Shown here: positions 39,923 through 47,636 of the stretch, piece after piece
Layout of the letters: every line of letters starts with the position of its first letter
Position numbering within the stretch: position 1 is the stretch's first letter
IMG/VR virus record: IMGVR_UViG_3300027754_000069
Coordinates: 1 to 64,000 of that record
DNA: 64,000 nt
Origin: a virus
Direction: 5' to 3' (one strand)
The notes under the pieces: model-generated
The model's input: only the letters and a program-made list of their open reading frames with translations
Database searches by the model: none
Told to the model about the DNA's origin: nothing
Program-made: the position numbers and the translations under genes

Positions 39923-40429
39923 CTACTTCTTGGATGGACAGTGCTTACAGCAGTTAGATGTATCTTCTGCTGGGTATGCTTTCTTAGTCGGTACAGCAGC
40001 AATTGCTGCTTTAACCTGATTAATTATCTTAGGTTGATTCATCCACCAGAACCACGGAGAAGTATCGGTACCCATAGTGGACTCAATAGAAACATGTAGA
40101 TGCTTATTATGAGGATTACTCCCAGTGTACCGTCTGTTTCCCAGCTTGGATTTTTCTTTAGACCAAATCTTTCCCTGAAAGATAAGGTACTTAACTCTTT
40201 TATCTTCTTTAAGTTTCTCAAATATTTCCTTACAGTCAATACCATTATCTGGGTCATGGGTAAGGTCTGCTGCTAGCCCAGTATTGTGGTCCGAGTTCGG
40301 ACTTTGACTGACATGTGCTGCAGATGGTAGAAGACCATCGCTTGCTTTCTTCCGCTTTGGTTGCAGTGCCGTCGCTTGGCGCAGCACAGCAAGTGCAGCA
40401 GGTGTGGCTTTCTTGACTACAGTTGTCAT
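39923..40429 (-). CDS. Endolysin: M15-type peptidoglycan peptidase (168 aa)
   Basis: Zinc peptidase features of the M15/VanY type: the SDHNTGLAADLTHD motif (His48 and Asp55 as zinc ligands) and NKHLHVSI (His110, His112). The enzyme would cut peptide cross-links in the host cell wall. An Ala/Lys/Pro-rich C-terminal tail with three Cys (NCCKHCPSKK) could be a zinc-binding or attachment segment. There is no signal peptide, so it needs a holin; the two holin-like genes lie next to it. Confidence 0.8.
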   Translation of the reverse strand: MTTVVKKATPAALAVLRQATALQPKRKKASDGLLPSAAHVSQSPNSDHNTGLAADLTHDPDNGIDCKEIFEKLKEDKRVKYLIFQGKIWSKEKSKLGNRRYTGSNPHNKHLHVSIESTMGTDTSPWFWWMNQPKIINQVKAAIAAVPTKKAYPAEDTSNCCKHCPSKK

Positions 40430-40629
40430 TCACGATTCTTTCCAGCTACTAGTTCATACAGGCTGTCAACACGAAGTTCTAATCTATCGAGTGAGTCACG
40501 CATCGAGCTGCCTGAATTTGGTTTCAATTCTGTGAGGTAGTGTTTTACTAACCAACGAACTGAGCCAGCAAAGCTGGCAACTATTGTGGCAGTGGCAACA
40601 GCCAAGCCAGCCCATTCGTTGGTAGACAT
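40426..40629 (-). CDS. Small membrane protein with coiled coil, holin-like (67 aa); spans the A/B join
   Basis: An N-terminal transmembrane helix (residues 7-22, LAVATATIVASF) followed by a coiled-coil tail (SMRDSLDRLELRVDSLYELV). This layout is typical of class II/III holins or Rz-like accessory proteins. It overlaps the endolysin by 4 bases. The N-terminal 27 codons lie in the 88-bp repeat and are the same as in the partial gene at 1-82; the rest belongs to genome A. The gene is intact, so if the join is natural it recombined within this gene. Confidence 0.65.
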   Translation of the reverse strand: MSTNEWAGLAVATATIVASFAGSVRWLVKHYLTELKPNSGSSMRDSLDRLELRVDSLYELVAGKNRE

Positions 40630-40635
40630 TATTCT
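40548..40635. repeat. 88-bp direct repeat, copy 2 (A/B junction)
   Basis: Identical to 1-88. To the left the sequence belongs to the GATC-free genome A; to the right B-type sequence with many GATC sites starts within 25 bases (first at 40,660). The repeat lies in the start of the small membrane protein and is a place where A and B are identical by homology, so an assembler or recombination could switch here. Confidence 0.9.
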
Positions 40636-40817
40636 GCTCCGCGTCCGAAGTCTGTTGAAGATCCGTCAAGCCACTTAAGAACTGGACCAAGGAACCCTGT
40701 TAGAGCTGCTGTTCCCAGAACCTTAAGGTCCGTCTGACCAGCAAGATAAAGTGCGACAGCAGCAGATGCTGCTGCACGGAACCAAGATAATGCTATTGCT
40801 TGAAACTTTGCGTTCAT
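40629..40817 (-). CDS. Holin-like small membrane protein, genome B copy (62 aa)
   Basis: The genome B counterpart of 82-270: same length, with differences such as Ala9 to Ile, Val27 to Ala and Gln52 to Gly. Two hydrophobic segments and a charged C-terminus. It contains the first GATC of the window (40,660-40,663), where A has GGTC. A terminator-like hairpin lies just upstream (40,838-40,860), so its expression may be partly insulated from the fibre genes. Confidence 0.6.
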   Translation of the reverse strand: MNAKFQAIALSWFRAAASAAVALYLAGQTDLKVLGTAALTGFLGPVLKWLDGSSTDFGRGAE

Positions 40818-40837
40818 TGTTTTCTCCTTAAATAAAA

Positions 40838-40860
40838 AACCCCGCCGAAGCGGGGTTTTT
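40838..40860. terminator. Bidirectional terminator upstream of B holin-like gene
   Basis: ACCCCGC (40,839-40,845) pairs with GCGGGGT (40,850-40,856) around CGAA, with an A-run on one side and a T-run on the other, so it could act on both strands. Genome A has no such hairpin at the same place (270-284). In B it would reduce read-through from fibre genes into the lysis genes. Confidence 0.85.
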
Positions 40861-40871
40861 AATAGTTGTTA

Positions 40872-41219
40872 TTATTCGGTTGGTAATTCAATCCAAGAGG
40901 TTGTGTCTTCATCCCATGAATAAAACTTGCCGTCAGTAGGCATTGGGGTTGGTGCTTCCCATAGGTAAGATTCTGTATTAAGAGTCCATGATTGGTATGG
41001 TTGTGGGGCTGCAAAGCCTATGCCATCCCATGTATATCCAATACCTGCATAGTTCTTATTTAACGGTGTTCCACCTAGAGAGTGAACTCCACCATATGTA
41101 TTGTATGAGGTCTTAATCCAAGTGCCTGTGTATCGATCAGGGTTTGCTTGTAGGAAATTATCTTCAACTACATTAACTTGAGTGACTACGCCATCTTCTA
41201 CTTTAGCCCAATGTGCCAT
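40872..41219 (-). CDS. Small virion-associated protein MAHWAKV family (115 aa)
   Basis: A 115-aa protein starting MAHWAKVEDGVVTQVNVVED with Trp/Tyr/Gly-rich repeats (YTGTWIKTSYNTYGGVHSLG, then KNYAGIGYTWD). This start and the aromatic pattern are common in phage proteins beside tail genes. A's homologue (284-517) is shorter at 77 aa. One-base overlap with the upstream gene. The function is unknown. Confidence 0.7.
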   Translation of the reverse strand: MAHWAKVEDGVVTQVNVVEDNFLQANPDRYTGTWIKTSYNTYGGVHSLGGTPLNKNYAGIGYTWDGIGFAAPQPYQSWTLNTESYLWEAPTPMPTDGKFYSWDEDTTSWIELPTE

Positions 41220-41425
41220 TATTTATTATCCTTATCTTCTCCGTAAATAGCTACTGTATTTAGCAACTTAACATCACGCTTGGTGACAATGCCACCCTTT
41301 TCATCTAATTGAGCCTTTGCTGTAGCTTCATCATCTGCGATGATGTGTACCAACATGGTGACTTCGTATGAAAAACATTGTGTTGGTTTTGTTTCTTTAA
41401 TCTTAGTTACATTATCTTTAGTCAT
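41219..41425 (-). CDS. Hypothetical protein, B only (68 aa)
   Basis: A 68-aa protein starting MTKDNVTKIKETKPTQCFSY with a beta-alpha-beta pattern and acidic C-terminus (AIYGEDKDNK). A has no counterpart at this place (517-520 is only a two-base gap). It lies between the Gly-rich tail gene and the MAHWAKV gene. The function is unknown; it belongs to the variable receptor-binding block. Confidence 0.6.
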   Translation of the reverse strand: MTKDNVTKIKETKPTQCFSYEVTMLVHIIADDEATAKAQLDEKGGIVTKRDVKLLNTVAIYGEDKDNK

Positions 41426-41438
41426 TTAGTATCCTTTG

Positions 41439-43166
41439 TTAGACTGCATAACGAACTATAACAATACCAGAACCACCAGCACCAGAAGGGAGAGATGAAT
41501 TATTAGATGCTTGTCCACCACCGCCGCCACCTGTGTTTGCAGTTCCGCTAAGAGGCTGCAAGACATCTTGGAAACATCCACCACGACCACCGCCACCTGA
41601 ACCACCTGAACCATTACCAGATGCCTGAAGAATAGAACCTCCACCGCCACCTGCGTAATAACCACTTACACCAGTTCCTGTTGCACTTGCTATAGCAGAA
41701 TAAGTATTTACACCAACTCCACCGTTGCCACCAACACTTGTTGTTCCTGTTGCACCTACTGCACCAGCACCACCACCACCACCAGAGCCGTAGTTTGCAT
41801 TGTTGTTTGCTCCACCACCAGCGTAACCTTCTACTGGAGAATATGAGCCAGCGTTACCTGCTGAGCCTGTTCCATCTTCACCAGCACCTCCGCCTGAACC
41901 ACCAGTTTTACCAGCCTTCCAAGTTCCACCATTACCACCACCACCACCTCCGCCTGTTGCACTATTACCTGCAAAAGATGAGTTAGTGCCGTTAGGGGCT
42001 TCTGTTGATGTTCCATTAATGCCAGCACCGCCACCGCCAACTACTGCATTGTATGTAGTTCCAGAAGCAAAAGATTGTGAAGAGAAATATCGTAGACCGC
42101 CCGCTCCACCGCCTCCGCCAATTTGACCACCACCTGCACCACCACCTGCAACTATTAAGTAGTCACAAGTTAATGCAGTTGATGGAACAAATGCTCCGTC
42201 TGATAAAAATGTGTGATAGAAATATCCACCAGAAAATACAATAGTTCCGCCAGTTGCTTTTGCAGTACCTGTATAAAATGTTTCGTCTGATAAGAATGTA
42301 TGGTAGTAATAACCACCAGATGAAACTACAGTTCCACCGTATGCTTTTTGTGTAGCAGATTGATATCGGGCAATAACAATCCCAGAACCACCGCCACCAC
42401 CAATGCCACTTGCATTATTACCTGCACCGCCACCGCCACCGCCTCCTGTGTTTACGGTTCCGTTTGTTCCATTACCCCCTGCAACACCTGCACCACCGCC
42501 ACCAGATCCACCAGCACCAACATTTGCAACATACGCAAATACACCGCCACCGCCACCAGCATAATAACCGCTGTTAGCACCAGTTGATGTAGCACTAGCA
42601 AAAGTTGAATATTGTTTTCCTATGCCACCAATTCCAGCAGTAGTAGCACCACTTGCGTTAGTACCAGCACCACCAGCACCACCACCACCGCCACCGCCAT
42701 AACTAGGTGCAGTAACCATATTTCCGCCAATGTTACCAAAACCTTTTCCGCCGTAAGATGTTTGTGTTGATGTTCCAGCAGAAAGTGACGAACCCTCTGC
42801 TTGACCACCACCTGAACCACCATTAAGAGTTCCCGAGTTAAATCCTTGTGATCCACCTCTACCACCACCATTAGCAGTATACAAAGAACCAAATACTGAA
42901 TTTCCACCAAGACCACCACCAACACCATAAGTACCAGTAGCAGCACCGCCTGCACCAACTGTTACGGCATATGAAGTAGATAGATTGAGAGTATCGTTTT
43001 CTGAATAAACAAGACCTCCACCACCACCACCACCAGCAGTATAATAACCACCTCCGCCACCACCAGCAACAACTAACATATCAACAGTCAAAGTTGAGGG
43101 TGCAAAAGTTCTCATACCGCCCAAGCCTCTGGCTGAGCCTCCTGCTAATGTACCGATAACTGGCAT
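41439..43166 (-). CDS. Gly-rich tail/receptor-binding protein (575 aa), B-specific
   Basis: The protein has two copies of a Gly-rich module, one in the N-terminal and one in the C-terminal half, each opening with a strand like LTVDMLVVAGGGGGGYYTAG or LTCDYLIVAGGGAGGGQIGG, followed by long Gly runs and ending in GSGIVI(A/V)RY. The linker between them contains two 25-residue repeats (YYYHTFLSDETFYTG and YFYHTFLSDGAFVPS). Such domains (Gly_rich_2 type) occur in phage tail tips. A has an unrelated 571-aa protein here, indicating exchange of the host-recognition gene. Confidence 0.7.
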   Translation of the reverse strand: MPVIGTLAGGSARGLGGMRTFAPSTLTVDMLVVAGGGGGGYYTAGGGGGGGLVYSENDTLNLSTSYAVTVGAGGAATGTYGVGGGLGGNSVFGSLYTANGGGRGGSQGFNSGTLNGGSGGGQAEGSSLSAGTSTQTSYGGKGFGNIGGNMVTAPSYGGGGGGGAGGAGTNASGATTAGIGGIGKQYSTFASATSTGANSGYYAGGGGGVFAYVANVGAGGSGGGGAGVAGGNGTNGTVNTGGGGGGGAGNNASGIGGGGGSGIVIARYQSATQKAYGGTVVSSGGYYYHTFLSDETFYTGTAKATGGTIVFSGGYFYHTFLSDGAFVPSTALTCDYLIVAGGGAGGGQIGGGGGAGGLRYFSSQSFASGTTYNAVVGGGGAGINGTSTEAPNGTNSSFAGNSATGGGGGGGNGGTWKAGKTGGSGGGAGEDGTGSAGNAGSYSPVEGYAGGGANNNANYGSGGGGGAGAVGATGTTSVGGNGGVGVNTYSAIASATGTGVSGYYAGGGGGSILQASGNGSGGSGGGGRGGCFQDVLQPLSGTANTGGGGGGQASNNSSLPSGAGGSGIVIVRYAV

Positions 43167-43181
43167 TTTTAGATCTCCTTA

Positions 43182-43742
43182 TTAGGCAAACTTGGTTTGT
43201 GTCTCAAGAACTGTAAATGTTGCTGATGCTGTCTTAATAATTGTAAATGAATATGCATCGATAGACGATGCGTTGCCAGCCGAAATTGTTGCTGGAACCT
43301 TTGGGGTTACAGTAGTTCCATCGATCTGGATTGTGTTTGGATAATAAGCACTAGCACCGTTAGTGTTAAGCCATACTACAGTTATTGCATCACCAACCGC
43401 TAGTGCAGTATTAAGGGATACGCTAGAACTGTATCGAATGTTAAGAGTATGGTTTGCTGTTGCGTTAGATGTGTAATACCAGATAGAAGCAGTCTCAACA
43501 TTTAAGTTGATTGTGCCAGTTGCAGCAGAAGCTACAACATTGACATCTTCTTCTAACCCTCGAACTACTGTGTCTTCAAGGGTTCCACCCTTTGCACGAG
43601 CTAGAGGGAATCCACCTGCTGTGGATCCATCATGTACTACTACAACATCCTTATCAGTATCTACTGTCAATTCGCCCAGTAGTCCTGTAAAGGATGCGTG
43701 TTGTGCCGTAGTTCCTCTACGGCGTTGGAATGCGAATGGCAT
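43182..43742 (-). CDS. Mtd-N-like fibre/tropism protein (186 aa), B-specific
   Basis: The start MPFAFQRRRGTTAQHASFTG with GLLGELTVDTDKDVVVVHDG is the N-terminal domain pattern of major-tropism-determinant and related fibre proteins, which anchor the receptor-binding protein to the particle. The start at 43,742 is chosen from its one-base overlap with the stop of the fibre gene (TAATG). The C-terminal 120 aa are beta-rich. A has an unrelated 100-aa protein instead. Confidence 0.7.
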   Translation of the reverse strand: MPFAFQRRRGTTAQHASFTGLLGELTVDTDKDVVVVHDGSTAGGFPLARAKGGTLEDTVVRGLEEDVNVVASAATGTINLNVETASIWYYTSNATANHTLNIRYSSSVSLNTALAVGDAITVVWLNTNGASAYYPNTIQIDGTTVTPKVPATISAGNASSIDAYSFTIIKTASATFTVLETQTKFA

Positions 43743-45361
43743 TAGATCGTTCCCCAATCTGCTAAGGAAGCCCAGTTAGCTGAGGTTCCGTTGTTAGTCA
43801 TGAAATAACCACTTACACCAGAAGTTATAGTTGGTATATAACCTGCTGCCGTAGTGGCACTTGCTGCAGCAGATGATGCTGATGTAGCTGCAGAAGACGC
43901 TGATGTCGCAGCCGAAGTCTGCGATGTTAAAGCACTCGAAGCAGAGGTCGCTGCCGAGGTAGAACTAGTTAATGCATTGCTTGCATATACACCAGCAGAT
44001 CCTGCTGATGTTGCAGCCGATGAGGCTGAGGTAGCAGCAGCTGACTGTGATGCAGCAGAACTTGTTGCACTTGTCTGTGCAGCAGTGGCTGATACACCAG
44101 CAGATCCTGCACTGGTTGCTGCGCTTGATGCGCTTGTTGCAGCGGATGCTTGTGATGTTGCTGCGCTAGAAGCTGAAGTAGAAGCTTGTCCTGCAGATGT
44201 TACCGCAGTAGCTGCTGATGTAGTAGCCGTTGCTGCAGATGCTGAAGCAGCAGACGCTGACGCAGATGCAGAATTAGCTGATGTTAAAGAACTTGATGCT
44301 GAAGTAGCAGCACTTGCTGCTGATGTATTTGTATTTGCTTCAACAGATGATAATGAAATCCATGTTCCAGTGGAAGTATCAGCGGTTGTGATATCACCCA
44401 TGTCTCTAACGAGACCAGATGCAACTTGACCAGCAACTGTTGATGCTGAACCAGCAGCAGAAGATGCTGATGTTCCAGAAGATGTTGCGCTGGTAGCTGC
44501 AGAGTTGGCTGATGTTACTGCTGCCGATGCTGAAGCTGCTGCGCTAGTAGCACTAGTAGCAGCAGATGTAGCAGAAGTTAAAGCAGACGATGCAAATGTA
44601 GATGCGCTTGACTGTGATGTGCTGGCTGCGGTAGCAGAAGCTGCTGCTGAAGAAGCACTTGTTGCAGCGGAGGTAGCACTAGTGGCTGCCGATGTGGCAG
44701 ATGTAGCTGCTGCAGATGATGCTGTACCAGCATTAGTTGCTGCAGTGGTTGCACTAGATGCAGAGGTTGCTGCCGAGGTTGCTGATGTAGCAGCACTGGA
44801 TGCGCTAGTTGCTGCAGCAGTTGCACTGCTTGCAGCAGCGGTAGCAGAACCTGCAATAGTAGTTACGTATGCTAAGTTAGCTGCATCACCAGATGTTGTT
44901 GGTGTTGCTACGTTTGTAATCTTGTAGCTATTAGCATTGATGACACCAGCAGCGGTAATAATTGCTGCAGATAAAGTCTTTGTTCCAGTAAGGGTTTGTG
45001 TCCCACCAGTGCCGACAACGTCGCCTGTAATGCCATGGATATCAGTAGTTGCTACTTCGTGTTGGCGAGACTCGGTAAAGTCTCGAGCCGATACGCCGTG
45101 TTCAACGTTAGCACCAAAGGCGTGTGCCTTAGCACCTGATGAGTCAATGTTACGAGTGATCTGATAGGCAGTACCTACCAGACTGGTAACTTCGACTACT
45201 TCTTCATTAGCTGTATCCTTCTCAAGAATGAGTGTGTATGGATATTGCGCTGGAAGATTGCTTGCAGCAGCAAGCGTAAGGCTTACTGCTGAAGAACTTA
45301 TCGATGCAGCAAGAGTTGTCTTAGCTGCATTCGAACTATAGTAACGTGCTTGTGTTGGCAT
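43742..45361 (-). CDS. Tail fibre with Ala/Ser/Thr repeat stalk (539 aa)
   Basis: Homologue of A's 589-aa fibre (2,558-4,327). The N-terminal 110 residues are conserved (YPYTLILEKDTANEE, GVSARDFTESR). The repeat stalk covers about residues 170-510 and is interrupted by a non-repeat insert near 310-340 (VRDMGDITTADTSTGTWISL) that A lacks. The C-terminal tip is very short and unlike A's, so the two phages differ in fibre end. Confidence 0.75.
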   Translation of the reverse strand: MPTQARYYSSNAAKTTLAASISSSAVSLTLAAASNLPAQYPYTLILEKDTANEEVVEVTSLVGTAYQITRNIDSSGAKAHAFGANVEHGVSARDFTESRQHEVATTDIHGITGDVVGTGGTQTLTGTKTLSAAIITAAGVINANSYKITNVATPTTSGDAANLAYVTTIAGSATAAASSATAAATSASSAATSATSAATSASSATTAATNAGTASSAAATSATSAATSATSAATSASSAAASATAASTSQSSASTFASSALTSATSAATSATSAAASASAAVTSANSAATSATSSGTSASSAAGSASTVAGQVASGLVRDMGDITTADTSTGTWISLSSVEANTNTSAASAATSASSSLTSANSASASASAASASAATATTSAATAVTSAGQASTSASSAATSQASAATSASSAATSAGSAGVSATAAQTSATSSAASQSAAATSASSAATSAGSAGVYASNALTSSTSAATSASSALTSQTSAATSASSAATSASSAAASATTAAGYIPTITSGVSGYFMTNNGTSANWASLADWGTI

Positions 45362-45364
45362 TCA

Positions 45365-46264
45365 TCACCTCTGGTACTGGATTATGTTGAGGAAGTTGGC
45401 TTGCTGCTTTGCCACCTCTTCCGCAAGGCGGACGGAGTAAAGCTGGAATAGATATTTAGCAGCAGTAGTAGATGCGCCAGCAGATACTGGTTGATCTAAT
45501 GCGTCTGCAGAAACTGATGTGGCAATTACCTTGCCTGGGTCTACTGTTGAAAGTAGGCGATACATAGCACCAAGACGAACAACATCTTCACATGATGCGG
45601 GAAGACCACTTACTGTCAACTCTTGGCTATCTGTAATGGTTGTCGGATAGGCTGTGTACTGAACGTTAATACGAGCACCAGCCATAGGTGCTTCATTAAG
45701 CACAATAGCCTGACCATATGTATCTGTATCTTCGTCATAATAATTGGTATCAATACGCCATCTTTTAATAAGAGCCCATACTCCAGTAGCGTCTGGCAGT
45801 TCCCATGAAACACCAGTGATATCTACAACTGTGCTTGGGATTGAGTATGCGTATTGTGAGCCAGTAAAATCAAAGTTTGTTTCTTTAATAACTGGAAAGT
45901 TCATTCCTTTTATAGTCTCGAGCAATGCTCGTTTAACTTGTGTCCTTGGAAATAAAGGATTGTTTCTTACTATAGATCCAGACACATGGCTAGTTGCTGT
46001 AGTCCCACGCCATCCTCGACCAACAGGATTAGCTGATGTTCCAAGAATAGAAAGGTTACCGCTTGCTGCAATAGATTTCTTTACATATAAGAGTTCATCA
46101 TCAATCTCAATGATGCCTTTGCTTATAGCTGATGCATCGTCAACTGCAATAGACAAGTCGTCACCATCAACGGTATTAAGTGCAATCGTTACCGATTCCT
46201 GGTTGCGGACATAGCCATTAATCTCACCAAGCGTTTGTTCTGTTAATTGATTTAACGTAGCCAT
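45365..46264 (-). CDS. Virion structural protein, possibly adaptor/neck (299 aa)
   Basis: Homologue of 4,331-5,230, same length. Conserved segments include GRGWRGTTATSHVSGSIVRN, DVVRLGAMYRLLSTVDPGKV and the C-terminal FQLYSVRLAEEVAKQQANFL. It contains GATC sites (45,494, 45,985) where A reads GGTC or other sequence. A structural role at the head-tail junction is inferred from position. Confidence 0.65.
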   Translation of the reverse strand: MATLNQLTEQTLGEINGYVRNQESVTIALNTVDGDDLSIAVDDASAISKGIIEIDDELLYVKKSIAASGNLSILGTSANPVGRGWRGTTATSHVSGSIVRNNPLFPRTQVKRALLETIKGMNFPVIKETNFDFTGSQYAYSIPSTVVDITGVSWELPDATGVWALIKRWRIDTNYYDEDTDTYGQAIVLNEAPMAGARINVQYTAYPTTITDSQELTVSGLPASCEDVVRLGAMYRLLSTVDPGKVIATSVSADALDQPVSAGASTTAAKYLFQLYSVRLAEEVAKQQANFLNIIQYQR

Positions 46265-46506
46265 TATGCTTGTAACGCCTTTCCTGCTTTATCAGACATA
46301 CGGACAGCTTTTTCAATGTCCTTTATCTTGGTTGATGCTGGCTGAATGCCATCTTTCCTTGCGTTTCTATACGCATTAAGTTCTTTATTTGTAAGTTTGT
46401 TTGCTGCACTAGACAGAGGGTCTGTAATACTAAAGTTAGCTGCCTTGGCACACTCACCCCAGTTAGCATGGTCTTGGGTCTTACAGCCTGATCTACAATT
46501 AGACAT
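46264..46506 (-). CDS. Small Cys-containing protein (80 aa)
   Basis: Homologue of 5,230-5,472. It starts MSNCRSGCKTQDHANWGECA with three Cys near the N-terminus and GIQPASTKIKDIEKAVRMSD in the C-terminal helix. This ATG start supports the TTG start proposed for the A copy. It overlaps the upstream gene by 8 bases. The function is unknown. Confidence 0.7.
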   Translation of the reverse strand: MSNCRSGCKTQDHANWGECAKAANFSITDPLSSAANKLTNKELNAYRNARKDGIQPASTKIKDIEKAVRMSDKAGKALQA

Positions 46507-46753
46507 TGAAAACGTAATCTCCGTATCCCGCTGCTGCTAGTTCTACTGCTTCTGCATCTGTTATGACGTTGTCATAACCACCACGTAATACGCGTTGGTA
46601 TGTTGCTAGATCTGAATCCTGTGGGACGACTATTGTTTTCCAAACGCCACCAGTTTTAACAACGCTCTTACCAATAGGATAAGAAACAAACCATAGGTCA
46701 TACTCACGACCAGGTCTGTATTTGTATGTTGGTCCACGAAATACCTTTGCCAT
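46499..46753 (-). CDS. Conserved small protein MAKVFRGP (84 aa)
   Basis: Homologue of 5,459-5,713. I start it at MAKVFRGPTYKYRPGREYDL (46,753), which overlaps the upstream stop (TAATG) and matches the A gene, rather than at an ATG 24 bases further upstream. Conserved core DLWFVSYPIGKSVVK and C-terminal VELAAAGYGDYVFNV. The function is unknown. Confidence 0.7.
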   Translation of the reverse strand: MAKVFRGPTYKYRPGREYDLWFVSYPIGKSVVKTGGVWKTIVVPQDSDLATYQRVLRGGYDNVITDAEAVELAAAGYGDYVFNV

Positions 46754-47028
46754 TACCACTTCACCTTGTCTGCCCAATAGGCTGCTGACATAACACCCTT
46801 GCTAATATTCTTTGCATGACGTGCCTTAAACGATTGGCGACGTTGGCGGTACTTTTTAGTCTCGCCAGCTTTTTCAGGTGAACCTGATACACCCTGCTGA
46901 CCAAAACGAATAGTCTTAATTTGTGAGCCAGATTTGGCTACAACAATGTGAGACTTTTTTAGATGCGTTGGTGTAGCTTTTGGTTTATTAAAACCAGATA
47001 CACCTGCTCGTTTTAGCCTTGGGTCCAT
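46753..47028 (-). CDS. Basic DUF6321-like protein (91 aa)
   Basis: Nearly identical to the A copy (5,713-5,988) apart from a few changes such as PSHPK to PTHLK and NINKG to NISKG. Its strong conservation between genomes that differ elsewhere suggests a tightly constrained role, perhaps DNA or capsid binding. Confidence 0.75.
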   Translation of the reverse strand: MDPRLKRAGVSGFNKPKATPTHLKKSHIVVAKSGSQIKTIRFGQQGVSGSPEKAGETKKYRQRRQSFKARHAKNISKGVMSAAYWADKVKW

Positions 47029-47199
47029 TTACTTCTTCTTTACTTTAGGTTTTCTAATTCCCGACTTGGCTTTACCAGATGCTGATAAAGCAATTGCAAT
47101 TGCTTGCTTTGGGTTCTTAACTACCTTGCCACCTTTACCTGAATGTAAAGTGCCAGTTTTGAACTCATGCATAATTCCTTGAACTGATTTCTTTGGCAT
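47029..47199 (-). CDS. DUF6496-like small basic protein (56 aa)
   Basis: A 56-codon frame starting MPKKSVQGIMHEFKTGTLHS, then GKGGKVVKNPKQAIAIALSA and a Lys-rich end. Homologue of A's 5,989-6,159. Its ATG overlaps the stop of the upstream 64-aa gene directly; the 18-residue microprotein found in A between these genes is absent here. Confidence 0.75.
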   Translation of the reverse strand: MPKKSVQGIMHEFKTGTLHSGKGGKVVKNPKQAIAIALSASGKAKSGIRKPKVKKK

Positions 47200-47393
47200 T
47201 ATTTCTTCTTTTTAATCGCTGGCTTTTTAACGCCAGGCTTCTTCATATCAGAATTCTTCATCATCTTGCCATTCATCATATGCATGCCACCTTTTGTAGA
47301 ACCATATTCTTTCTTACGTGCAGATGAACCTTCAGTTGTTTCGTGCTTCTTCATTGCTTTCATTGAAGTATACTTTTCATTCTTCGCTGACAT
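47199..47393 (-). CDS. Small Lys/Met-rich protein (64 aa)
   Basis: The frame starts MSAKNEKYTSMKAMKKHETT and ends MKKPGVKKPAIKKKK, with a Met/Gly/Asn-rich middle (GGMHMMNGKMMKNSDM). I choose this ATG (47,393) over a longer upstream frame because it matches A's start (MSMKNEKYK). It overlaps the upstream acidic gene by 17 bases, as in A. The function is unknown. Confidence 0.65.
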   Translation of the reverse strand: MSAKNEKYTSMKAMKKHETTEGSSARKKEYGSTKGGMHMMNGKMMKNSDMKKPGVKKPAIKKKK

Positions 47394-47589
47394 CTTCTTC
47401 TTCTTCCTCAAAATCATCCATGTCATTCTCTGACATTGGTGCGGGAAATTCCCAGTCTGGCAATTGGCGAGTTAATAGATCCCAAGCTTCAGCATCACTA
47501 AAGCCAGCATCCATAAATGCTTTATACATTTCATGCGCTTCGTAGGCGTAAGCCTGGAGCGGTGTAATTAGATCTAACTCTTCGCTCAT
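47377..47589 (-). CDS. Small acidic protein downstream of capsid gene (70 aa)
   Basis: Homologue of 6,354-6,563: core LITPLQAYAYEAHEMYKAFM, AGFSDAEAWDLLTRQLPDWE, followed by a very acidic C-terminus (Asp/Glu run EEEEEDVSEE). First gene after the capsid gene and its hairpin. The function is unknown. Confidence 0.7.
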   Translation of the reverse strand: MSEELDLITPLQAYAYEAHEMYKAFMDAGFSDAEAWDLLTRQLPDWEFPAPMSENDMDDFEEEEEDVSEE

Positions 47590-47605
47590 AATTTCCTTAA
47601 GTAGA

Positions 47606-47627
47606 GAGGGGCAGTTGCCTGCCCCTC
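47606..47627 (-). terminator. Hairpin after B capsid gene (9-bp stem, TTGC loop)
   Basis: GAGGGGCAG (47,606-47,614) pairs with CTGCCCCTC (47,619-47,627) around TTGC. It has the same place and loop as A's hairpin at 6,579-6,602, but stem bases differ with pairing kept, which supports function. No U-run follows on the minus strand. Confidence 0.75.
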
Positions 47628-47636
47628 CCCATCAAA

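Noticed and set aside
41738-41986. Frames opposite the Gly-rich tail gene (and 42,348-42,587)
   Set aside because: His/Leu- or Thr/Cys-rich shadows of Gly codons; no start signals.
43854-44429. 191-codon plus-strand Ala/Val/Asp frame
   Set aside because: Antisense of the Ala/Ser/Thr stalk of the fibre gene; implausible composition.
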